From Loki-b32 sp964493385 (lineage in GTDB: Archaea; Asgardarchaeota; Lokiarchaeia; Sigyniarchaeales; SOKP01), in the NCBI GenBank assembly GCA_964493385.1, contig CAZBNW010000026.1, forward strand, positions 1 to 25,876: a stretch of 25,876 bases of DNA, in the 5' to 3' direction. This document shows, piece by piece, positions 8,575-15,897 of this stretch; within the stretch, counting starts at the first letter, position 1, and every line of letters begins with the position of its first letter. The position numbers and the translations under genes are program-made. The notes beneath the pieces were generated by a model. The model did no database searches, had not been told where the DNA came from, and saw only the letters and a list, made by a program, of their open reading frames with translations.

Positions 8575-9246
8575 ATGTTAAAAATTACATTATCTTTATG
8601 GGACACGGGTGGACAAGAACGATTTGATTTTTTTAAAACCGATTTTTTTAAAGGGGTTGCAGCAGTAGGTTTAGTTTTTGATTTAAGTCGACCTGATACT
8701 TTTAATAAGATAGATGAATATTTTAATGAGATAAGGGAACGTTCTGGGAATATTCCTATTTTTTTAGTTGGAAACAAGAATGATTTAAAAGAAGATATAG
8801 GAGAAACAATCCCAAGAGAAACAATTATTCAAAAAGTAAATCAATACTACTTATTTGAATATATAGAAACCTCTGCATTAGAAAATGAAAACGTAGAAAA
8901 ATTATTTTACCGATTAACTATTACTGCATTGTTAGATTTAAAACCTCGGCTTGGAGAAGTTGTAGATTCTAGTCATTTTAGATTCAAAATTTTACTTACT
9001 GGAGCAGCTGCTGTTGGGAAATCATCGTTGATTAGAACTTTTACCAAGAAAAGTTTTGAACAAGATTATAAACTTACAATTGGTCTTGATTTCATGACCC
9101 AAAATCTTGAAATCCCTGATGATAATGTGCCAAAAGAGACTCATGAATTAATTAGAAAATCACTTAAAAGTTATAAAAAACTAGTCAGAAAATATCGCAA
9201 AAAAGAAGAAATCTCTGAGGTATTAGAACCATTAGAAGATATATAA
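8575..9246 (+). CDS. Circularly permuted Ras/Rab-like small GTPase (G3-G4-G5-G1-G2)
   Basis: A protein of 223 residues from ATG 8575; an in-frame TTG at 8536 would add 13 residues. All five G motifs are present and canonical, but in the order G3-G4-G5-G1-G2. It opens on beta3 and switch II, WDTGGQERF (W9). Then come G4 VGNKNDL (NKND 67-70), G5 ETSALEN (about 98-104), the last Ras helix, a short linker, beta1, P-loop GAAAVGKSS (143-151), and switch I TIGLDF (T168), ending beta2 at about LEIPDDN. The new termini fall in the turn between beta2 and beta3. A basic helical tail of about 40 residues (KSYKKLVRKYRKK) follows. This order equals the cpRAS domain described in a few eukaryotes, and differs from the YlqF/YawG order G4-G5-G1-G2-G3. 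A shortened tandem pair of GTPases would look the same on paper, but every motif occurs exactly once. Confidence 0.88.
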   Translation: MLKITLSLWDTGGQERFDFFKTDFFKGVAAVGLVFDLSRPDTFNKIDEYFNEIRERSGNIPIFLVGNKNDLKEDIGETIPRETIIQKVNQYYLFEYIETSALENENVEKLFYRLTITALLDLKPRLGEVVDSSHFRFKILLTGAAAVGKSSLIRTFTKKSFEQDYKLTIGLDFMTQNLEIPDDNVPKETHELIRKSLKSYKKLVRKYRKKEEISEVLEPLEDI

Positions 9247-9297
9247 AAAAAATCTTTGCATTTTCAATAATATTTATTTTAATTTGATAGATCTAGA

Positions 9298-10293
9298 TTA
9301 TATATAATGATACTGGCTTGCAATCATATCCGCTTCATGTATAAGAGTTGCTAACTCATTCATTTCTATGGGAAAATACTTACTCCATTGGCCATGATGG
9401 AAAATTATTGCTTTTGACATCTCATCGTCAAAGAACAACAACTTTCTGTTTTTCTTGAGTACTGCTAATGCCTCTTCAACGTGATAATCCCGACCTTCAT
9501 AATTGAATTTATTTACAATTTCTTCATGAATTATGTCCAATTCATTACGATCTACAGCAATTTTCGATATCATATCCTTTCTTTTAAAAGAATAGTACGA
9601 TATTTTACCAAAATCGTGATATATCGCGGTTAAGACTGCCTTTTTTACATCAACATTGTAGTCCGTAGATTTACTTAATTTGTAAGCATAATTTGTTACC
9701 ATTAAAATATGATCAAACAAACCTCCTTCATAACCGCCATGAAATCCTCTCAATGCTGCAGGTAACTTTTTAGCTTCCATTAACATTTCCTTTATGCATT
9801 CTCTTGTCTCATCTTCTAGTCCAGAAAGATCAAAAAAATAATCAAATCCTTTATATTCAAAATCTAATTGATTTTTAAGTTCAATATTTACAAAATGGTT
9901 AAAATCAAGCAGATCAATATTTTTCTCTTGATTTTCGATTTCTATTTTAGAATTCAATTCTTTTAATAAATTATACGCAAAATTATAATCGTGCTCTCGT
10001 AAAATATAAAAAAATTTCAGAATGTGTTTACAAAATTTATTATTTTGTTTCTTACGAGCCAAGTAATCAGGACAATCATGATGAATGACCTCATATATGT
10101 TTTTCCGAGAAGTATTAAAACTCAGCTTATATGGAATTAATGTATTTCCTTGAATTTCTGCTTGAATTATTCCATTTTCTTTATCAATTTTAATAATTTT
10201 TACACACTCATCTGAAATTGAATCTACACGGTTTAAAGTACTTTTAGTAGTTAGATTTTCAATAATGTCTTCAAAATCGTCTTGTTCAGCCAT
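9298..10293 (-). CDS. HD-domain phosphohydrolase with N-terminal SWIM-like zinc finger
   Basis: A 331-residue protein starting at ATG 10293. Residues about 55-100 look like a SWIM-type zinc finger: H72-x-C74, then C88-K-H90 followed by hydrophobic ILKFFYIL, with the first Cys of the usual CxC replaced by His. Residues about 180-330 form an HD domain: GGLFDH (H195), the YHDFGK doublet (H226-D227), FHH (H299-H300) and an HEAD motif (D322). HD proteins are metal-dependent phosphohydrolases acting on nucleotides or RNA ends; the closest layout I recall is the YhaM-type HD exoribonuclease. SWIM fingers bind nucleic acid or protein, so a nucleic-acid-directed phosphohydrolase is a reasonable inference. 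The gene converges on the permuted GTPase gene (51 bp apart) and diverges from the small coiled-coil gene. Confidence 0.82.
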   Translation of the reverse strand: MAEQDDFEDIIENLTTKSTLNRVDSISDECVKIIKIDKENGIIQAEIQGNTLIPYKLSFNTSRKNIYEVIHHDCPDYLARKKQNNKFCKHILKFFYILREHDYNFAYNLLKELNSKIEIENQEKNIDLLDFNHFVNIELKNQLDFEYKGFDYFFDLSGLEDETRECIKEMLMEAKKLPAALRGFHGGYEGGLFDHILMVTNYAYKLSKSTDYNVDVKKAVLTAIYHDFGKISYYSFKRKDMISKIAVDRNELDIIHEEIVNKFNYEGRDYHVEEALAVLKKNRKLLFFDDEMSKAIIFHHGQWSKYFPIEMNELATLIHEADMIASQYHYI

Positions 10294-10415
10294 TATTTCT
10301 ATTACTAGTATTAGAAACTATTTAAAACATTAGTCCCTTATTAATTTAAATTTTTAAACCAAAAAAAAATTAAATAATTATATCCTTATTATCTTAAAAA
10401 ATTAAGGTGTGAAAT

Positions 10416-10622
10416 TTGAGTATTGAAGAATTACAAGAAGAAGTTGATAAATTATTAGAAGAAATGGATGAACTTCAAGAAGTTTGTGACACTTTAGAGA
10501 AATGTGAAGACCCAGATAGCTGTTCAACATGCGAAACTAATACAAAAATTGAAGAACTCGAACAAAAAATTGAAGACCTTGAAAATAAAGTAGAAGAATT
10601 AATGGGTGAAGAAGAGGAGTAA
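10416..10622 (+). CDS. Small acidic coiled-coil protein with central CxxC
   Basis: A 68-residue protein starting at TTG 10416, preceded by GGTG six bases upstream. Two heptad-patterned acidic helices (about residues 1-30 and 44-68) flank a central segment with four cysteines: C24, C30, and a C-S-T-C pair at about 37-40. The layout of coil, CxxC turn, coil resembles a miniature of the Rad50 zinc hook, or a redox-sensitive helical hairpin. No known family is recognised. The codon pattern and the near-absence of hydrophobic patches support a real soluble protein. It stands alone between two minus-strand genes. Confidence 0.7.
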   Translation: MSIEELQEEVDKLLEEMDELQEVCDTLEKCEDPDSCSTCETNTKIEELEQKIEDLENKVEELMGEEEE

Positions 10623-10694
10623 AATCCCCCTTATCCAAATTAAAATCCTGAATTTTATTTTATTCTATATATTTCTTTTGAAGATGGTCAATTT

Positions 10695-11987
10695 TTACAG
10701 ATTTTTAAACAGATATCTTAAATTTCTTGACATAATAAATTGTTGTATCTGTCTCGATCCCCCAATTATCTCCTGAATTCTCGATATGTTTAAATAATCC
10801 TGCATTAATGTATTATCACATAAACCCGCACCACCCATTAAGTTTGCAGCTTCATAACACACTTTTTTAGAAAGTAAAGCACAATTGTATTTATATTGAC
10901 TCCCTAAGGCAACCAATGCACGCGATATGTTTTCAGGCAACTTACCTACATATTTCTCCATCTTTTCATCGTAGGTTTCAGAAAATTTCAAGATGCCATG
11001 AGTAAGAGCTGTTGTTTTAGCCAACAGATCTGTCAAAGTAAAACCTACTCCTTGAAATAATAAAATTTCTTTATCGAATTGCTTCCTCATATTTGCATAA
11101 ATAATTGCGTGTGCTAATGCTCCCCAGCATTCACTTATTCCTCTCACTGCTATTGAAATCCTTTCAGGAACTAATCCTTCAAAAAGATGTTCCCTCCCTT
11201 TCCCAATTCCACCCAATACGTATTCTTTCGGAACTCTCAAATTTTCTAATTGTTCCTTACCAAGGTATAATTTAGGCACCCACGGTATTCCTACACGTTC
11301 ACAATTCCACCCATCCCATGAAGTGTTGATAAGAAACTGTGCCATTAAGTTGCCATTATTCTTCTCAGCAGTGGCATACGCAACTGCCCACTTTGACTTT
11401 GGAGCGTTTGTATTAAAAATTTTCTCACCATTTAATATAAAACTACCATCTTCCTGTTCTTCGCATGTCGTAAGCATATGAACTGCATCAGATCCTCTTT
11501 CAGGTTCTGTGATCAATAAACATCCTGTTGTTTTTCCAATTACAAGTTCCTTTAAAGCTTCTAATCTAATAGAGATATTTTCATGATGCTCATATATAGG
11601 ATTAATACAAATAACTGTCGCCCCACTACCCATCGTAAATTGAGGATCAAATAAATCAAGTGCAAGTATCCTCATAAAATCCATAGCCATTCCAAATTCA
11701 TCGTAGTTCAAATCAATACATTCAAAAGCATGTTGACGAGTTATATAACCTTGTTCTCCAAAAGCAGGGTACCATTCGTATATTTCTTCATCCGGTCCAT
11801 GAGTTATATTATTCTCTCTTTCAAATTTTAGGCAAAAGTTTTGAACCTCTTTAAGAAAGGCAAACTGTTTTTCAGTAAGAATAAGAGATAAGTTTTCATT
11901 AAGGAAATTATACCTATTAACGAGATTTAATTTTTCTAAAATCTTATCATTAATTACTTGAGTTTCAAATCGTTTGTTTATTTTCAT
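10695..11987 (-). CDS. Acyl-CoA dehydrogenase paralog 1
   Basis: An acyl-CoA dehydrogenase of 430 residues when started at ATG 11987. A TTG nine bases upstream is in frame, but the ATG gives the same N-terminal length as paralog 2 before the shared TQVIND. The FAD-binding middle domain shows LLITEPERGSD and the strand FILNGEKIFNTN (compare TEPGAGSD and ITNG of the family). The C-terminal domain has GGAGLCDNTLMQDYLNISR and EIIGGSRQIQ. The Glu used as catalytic base in MCAD (in EGT near the C-terminus) is Gly here. The PER motif at about residue 275 fits the alternative base position used by isovaleryl-CoA and long-chain enzymes. It should introduce a 2,3 double bond into an acyl-CoA, passing electrons through FAD. 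It is divergent from paralog 2 across a shared promoter region. Confidence 0.92.
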   Translation of the reverse strand: MKINKRFETQVINDKILEKLNLVNRYNFLNENLSLILTEKQFAFLKEVQNFCLKFERENNITHGPDEEIYEWYPAFGEQGYITRQHAFECIDLNYDEFGMAMDFMRILALDLFDPQFTMGSGATVICINPIYEHHENISIRLEALKELVIGKTTGCLLITEPERGSDAVHMLTTCEEQEDGSFILNGEKIFNTNAPKSKWAVAYATAEKNNGNLMAQFLINTSWDGWNCERVGIPWVPKLYLGKEQLENLRVPKEYVLGGIGKGREHLFEGLVPERISIAVRGISECWGALAHAIIYANMRKQFDKEILLFQGVGFTLTDLLAKTTALTHGILKFSETYDEKMEKYVGKLPENISRALVALGSQYKYNCALLSKKVCYEAANLMGGAGLCDNTLMQDYLNISRIQEIIGGSRQIQQFIMSRNLRYLFKNL

Positions 11988-12175
11988 AATCTTCAATTAT
12001 TTTTTGTTAAATTTTTATAATATTCTATTTTGATAATAGTTTTTTCAATTTCTCGAAAATAAAATTATTTAAAGAATTTGAACGAACCTTATTATTGAAT
12101 ACTAAGTTATATTTTAAATGAAATTCTATTTTAAAAATACCTTATCAAAGTAATAAAATCATGAGATGAATAAAA
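11988..12175. promoter_or_regulatory. Shared divergent promoter region of dehydrogenases 1 and 2
   Basis: This 188-bp A+T-rich gap separates two dehydrogenase paralogs transcribed away from each other. It holds several TATA-like stretches (for example AAGTTATATTTTAAA near 12105-12119, and ATAAAA before each gene) and a weak inverted repeat, CTATT...AATAG, near 12027-12041. Joint regulation is plausible, but no clear operator was found. Confidence 0.35.
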
Positions 12176-13474
12176 ATGAATGAAAAAGCAAAATTTAAAA
12201 CCCAAGTAATTAATGATGAAATTCTTGAGAAATTGAGCCTTAAAAATAGATACGCTTTCGTTAATAATAATTTAACAGCGATTTTATCTCAGGAAGAATT
12301 CAATTTCTTTAGGAAAGTTCAGCGTTTTTGTTTAAGGTTTGAGAAGAAAAATGAAATTACACACGGTCCAGATGAAGATTTATATGCCTGGATTCCTGAA
12401 TTTGGAGCAGAGGGCTATATCACTCGACAACATGCGTTTGAGATGATTGACTTAGATTACCCTGAGTGGGGATTGGCAGCAGATTTATTGCGGACAATTG
12501 CCATTGATAATTTTGATCCTCAATTTTCTATGGCAGGTGGAGCAACAGTCTTAGCGATTAATCCAGTTTATGAACATCATGAAAACATTCCTGTAAGGCT
12601 TGAAGCTTTAAAAGAGTTAGTGACTGGCCAATCACCAGGAGCAATTCTTATAACAGAGCCAGAGAGAGGCTCTGACGCTGTTCACCAATTAACTACCTGT
12701 GAAGAACAGGAGGATGGTAGTTTTATATTAAATGGAGAGAAAATTTTTAATACAAATGCTCCTAAATCCAAATGGGTGGTCGCTTATGCTACTGCTGAGA
12801 AAAATAATGGGAATATGATGGCTCAATTCTTGATAAATACAAACTGGGATGGTTGGAACTGCGAACGAGTCGGAGTACCATGGACTCCTAAAGTATTTTT
12901 AGGTAAAGAGAAGCTTAGTAATTTAAGAGTTCCAAAAGAATATGTACTAGGGGGAATTGGGAAAGGGAGGGAACACCTATTTGAAGGACTTGTTCCTGAA
13001 AGAATCGCGATTGCTTATGGAGCTATCGCCCAGTGTTGGGGATCCCTTTCGCATGCTGTAATTTATGCTAACTTAAGAAAGCAATTTGACCAGGAGATAT
13101 TAAAATTTCAAGGAGTTGGATTTTTACTAGCAGATCTCTGGGCTAAGACGTCAAATCTAACAATTGGGCTTTTAAAATTCTGTGAATCGTTTGATGAGAA
13201 ATTCAAGAAATTTGAAGGAAACATCCCCAGAAATATTTCTCAAGCGATGGTTGCAAGTGCCTCTCAGTTTAAGTATCAAGCCACTGCTCTCTCAAAAGAA
13301 GTTTGCTATGAAGCTGCTAACCTAATGGGAGGAGCAGGGTTATGTGATAATACATTAATGCAAGATTATCTAAATATTTCAAGAATACAAGAAATTGTTG
13401 GTGGAAGCCGTCAGATACAGCAATATATTATGTCTCTTTCTTTGAGGACATTATATAAAATGTCAGTTTCTTAG
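12176..13474 (+). CDS. Acyl-CoA dehydrogenase paralog 2
   Basis: A 432-residue acyl-CoA dehydrogenase starting at ATG 12176. It carries the same landmarks as paralog 1: ILITEPERGSD, FILNGEKIFNTNAPKSKW, the KGREHLFEGLVPERIAIAYG helix with the likely catalytic Glu at about 275, and GGAGLCDNTLMQDYLNISR then EIVGGSRQIQ, where the usual C-terminal catalytic Glu is Gly. By eye it is closer to paralog 3 than to paralog 1 in the middle domain. It shares with paralog 3 a 79-bp tract that is identical apart from one base (12561-12639). The gene is followed by a T-rich stretch and converges on the penicillin-acylase-type gene. The substrate chain is unknown; the motif pattern suggests a branched or long-chain acyl-CoA type. 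Confidence 0.93.
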   Translation: MNEKAKFKTQVINDEILEKLSLKNRYAFVNNNLTAILSQEEFNFFRKVQRFCLRFEKKNEITHGPDEDLYAWIPEFGAEGYITRQHAFEMIDLDYPEWGLAADLLRTIAIDNFDPQFSMAGGATVLAINPVYEHHENIPVRLEALKELVTGQSPGAILITEPERGSDAVHQLTTCEEQEDGSFILNGEKIFNTNAPKSKWVVAYATAEKNNGNMMAQFLINTNWDGWNCERVGVPWTPKVFLGKEKLSNLRVPKEYVLGGIGKGREHLFEGLVPERIAIAYGAIAQCWGSLSHAVIYANLRKQFDQEILKFQGVGFLLADLWAKTSNLTIGLLKFCESFDEKFKKFEGNIPRNISQAMVASASQFKYQATALSKEVCYEAANLMGGAGLCDNTLMQDYLNISRIQEIVGGSRQIQQYIMSLSLRTLYKMSVS

Positions 13475-13482
13475 AATAACCA

Positions 13483-13499
13483 ATTTCTTTTTTATTTTT
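13483..13499 (+). terminator. T-rich terminator between convergent genes
   Basis: AATTTCTTTTTTATTTTT lies 10-25 bases after the stop of dehydrogenase 2, in the 70-bp gap before the convergent acylase gene. There is no hairpin. The pattern fits archaeal T-tract termination. Confidence 0.4.
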
Positions 13500-13544
13500 A
13501 GTTATTAAATTAATTAGTCTATTTTTAAACACATTTTGATTTTT

Positions 13545-15788
13545 TTAATTAGGTATAAGTTTATATACTCCCTCAATATTCTGTGAGATCGCTTCTCTCG
13601 TAAATAATAGAGGAATATATTTCCCTTTTACCCATAATTTCATTAAATCGTTGTAATGTTTATGGAATGGTAAACCAGATTGTCCTCCAGGAATAACTCC
13701 GAGAGATTTATCCCAATCAGATAAATCGTGAATTTGGCGGTATGATGGTCCAACAATAACTTCATAGTTATTCATTGGATCATAAAAACCATTATTAAGT
13801 GTATTAGAATCACCTCCAATTTTAAAGGGACCTATATTTAACATTTTTGCATCCTCATTAGCCTGAGAAAAAGGATGAGCAAGAACTACTTTATGTAGAT
13901 TTCCCCATTTCCATTTTTTATAATCTGAAGAAAATTTTTTTGTTAAGAATTTTATTGAGTTTTCAAGTGCATCAAATACTAGTTGTTTGAGTTCATCAAC
14001 ATTCTTATCATATAATTTGAAAAGTCTTTCAAGTTCAAATGGATTTGATGTTAAATAGATACTGAAGAGTTTTCTTCCAATTATAGGAACTAAGATAACT
14101 TTTAAGGCTTCCTGACGCCAAATTTTATAAATTGTACCAGCAATACTATTTTTAGTTAAATAATAGTCCCAATTTTCTAATATAGAAAGAATTTCCTTAT
14201 GGAGTTCCGTATGTGCTTTATCTTTCACGTATTTTATCATTGTTGGTAATAATTCTGGTGCTTCTTCAGTAAAAAGATCTAACTGGAAATTTTTAAAATC
14301 TTGAATTGAGAAACTTTCTTTTGACTGTAGTAGCTTTTTAATTCTCATTTGCCGGTAAGGTTGAGCTACATCTTGAGCGATAAGTATACCATTAGGAGCT
14401 TTATCTTCGTTATAATTCGCAGTATACACAAATCCAGAGTCTGGATTATATACTGAAAACATTTTCTCAAAGGGGACAAGGCCACTCCAATTAAACTTCT
14501 CATCAGTTCCGGGAGTTACTGTTGCTCCATCTCCATATCTTCGCACAGGAAGCTTTCCTCCGTGCTGATGACCAATATTGCCCTCTTTATCACCATATAC
14601 GAAATTCTGAGGTGTAGTTGTTATTTTGCTTAAAGCTTCACGAAATTCATCCCAGTTGGAAGCTGTATTTACCATTCTAAAACCTTCTATTGTCGCATCT
14701 AAATTTGTCACGTAACTAGTCCATTGTAAAGCGTATTTTCCTGGGAGTTTGATTTTATGAACCTTAGTCTCTAGTTCAATATATTCAACAACCGGTCCAA
14801 ATTTTGTCATTTTAACTTTATAATCAAGTGGTTCAGGAATATCTTGAATTTTTATTGGTTCATCAATAATTTCAAAATCGACCCATTTCCCATTGTATTT
14901 GTATTGATTTTCATTATCTGTGTTTATCTCTAATTTAAATAGATCAACATTATCAGATGTAACAGTTGTCGCACCCCAGGCAATTTTTTCATTGTGTCCT
15001 AATATTATACCGGGTAATCCTGGAAATGATGATCCTATAACATTTAAATCTGGGCCGTTTAAATGCATGAGAATCCAAATTGCTGGTAAAGTAAGTGCTA
15101 AGTGTGGATCATTAGCAAATAATACTGTTCCTGATTCTGATTTATTGGGACTAACAACCCATCCATTGCTACCCTTAGAATTTTCTATTTCTGCACCCGA
15201 ATAGAGAGGAATAATTTTATCTGCCATTTCAACTCCCAATTCCATAATCAAATGCTCACGTAATAATTCTAAAGGGTAACTCCAATTACCTAACCCCCAC
15301 TCAATTAAACTAGCGATTTTAAGGGAATCTTCCAAAGTCCATTCTCGGGGTTTAATATTAAGAACAGCAAACTCAATAGGTGGATTTTCAAGAGCTTTTT
15401 TAATACCGATATTCACACCTTCGACATATGACTTCAAACCTTGCAATGTTTCATTACTTGGATTTTTTCTTAAGTTCTCTGCACATCTTTTAGCGATTCG
15501 ATGTAATCCAATAATTCTATAATGTTTATCTCTGTCAAGAGTAGCTTCCCCAATAAGGTCAGATAATTCACCAGATGTCACTCTACGAAAGAATTCCAAT
15601 TGCCATAACCTATGACATGCATGGATATATCCTTGAGCAAAATAAGCATCATATATTGATTTTGCGTAAATATGCGGGAGCCCCCATTTATCCCATAAAA
15701 TTTCAACCTCTTCTTGAATTCCCATTACTTTTTCAGTTCCAGATACAGGGGGAAATGCATTTTTAGCGATATTGAGTAAATCTTCCAT
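13545..15788 (-). CDS. Penicillin acylase family (Ntn) amidohydrolase, no signal peptide
   Basis: A 747-residue protein starting at ATG 15788. The N-terminal alpha-chain region has WDKWGLPHIYA and AQGYIHACHRLWQLEFFRR, typical of the penicillin acylase/AHL acylase family. The beta-chain begins at G206-S207-N208-G209-W210, so Ser207 is the expected N-terminal nucleophile after self-cleavage. It is followed by LFANDPHL, SFPGLPGIILGHNEKIAWG and NFVYGDKEGNIGHQHGGK. The family cleaves N-acyl amide bonds (penicillins, acyl-homoserine lactones, N-acyl amino acids). Bacterial members are usually exported, but this one has no signal peptide or membrane helix, so it should be cytoplasmic. Three acyl-CoA dehydrogenase genes surround it. 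The acyl group it releases could therefore feed beta-oxidation, though this is inferred only from neighbourhood. Confidence 0.93.
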   Translation of the reverse strand: MEDLLNIAKNAFPPVSGTEKVMGIQEEVEILWDKWGLPHIYAKSIYDAYFAQGYIHACHRLWQLEFFRRVTSGELSDLIGEATLDRDKHYRIIGLHRIAKRCAENLRKNPSNETLQGLKSYVEGVNIGIKKALENPPIEFAVLNIKPREWTLEDSLKIASLIEWGLGNWSYPLELLREHLIMELGVEMADKIIPLYSGAEIENSKGSNGWVVSPNKSESGTVLFANDPHLALTLPAIWILMHLNGPDLNVIGSSFPGLPGIILGHNEKIAWGATTVTSDNVDLFKLEINTDNENQYKYNGKWVDFEIIDEPIKIQDIPEPLDYKVKMTKFGPVVEYIELETKVHKIKLPGKYALQWTSYVTNLDATIEGFRMVNTASNWDEFREALSKITTTPQNFVYGDKEGNIGHQHGGKLPVRRYGDGATVTPGTDEKFNWSGLVPFEKMFSVYNPDSGFVYTANYNEDKAPNGILIAQDVAQPYRQMRIKKLLQSKESFSIQDFKNFQLDLFTEEAPELLPTMIKYVKDKAHTELHKEILSILENWDYYLTKNSIAGTIYKIWRQEALKVILVPIIGRKLFSIYLTSNPFELERLFKLYDKNVDELKQLVFDALENSIKFLTKKFSSDYKKWKWGNLHKVVLAHPFSQANEDAKMLNIGPFKIGGDSNTLNNGFYDPMNNYEVIVGPSYRQIHDLSDWDKSLGVIPGGQSGLPFHKHYNDLMKLWVKGKYIPLLFTREAISQNIEGVYKLIPN

Positions 15789-15897
15789 TTTTAAATCCTA
15801 TACAATTAAAATTTATATTGAGAGTATAATTAATTATTTTTTTAATAATATTGTATAAATTGAAAGGAGTTATTATTAAAAAAGAAAAAAATAGATT

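Noticed and set aside
8536..9246. Reading the permuted GTPase as two broken tandem GTPases
   Set aside because: Each of the five G motifs occurs exactly once and the two halves meet precisely at the beta2-beta3 turn, which random truncation would hardly give. It stays as the alternative to test.
14920..15204. Plus-strand ORF of 94 codons inside the acylase gene, and similar ORFs inside the dehydrogenase, alcohol dehydrogenase and thioredoxin genes
   Set aside because: They are antisense shadows of genes with clear family motifs and have no motifs of their own.
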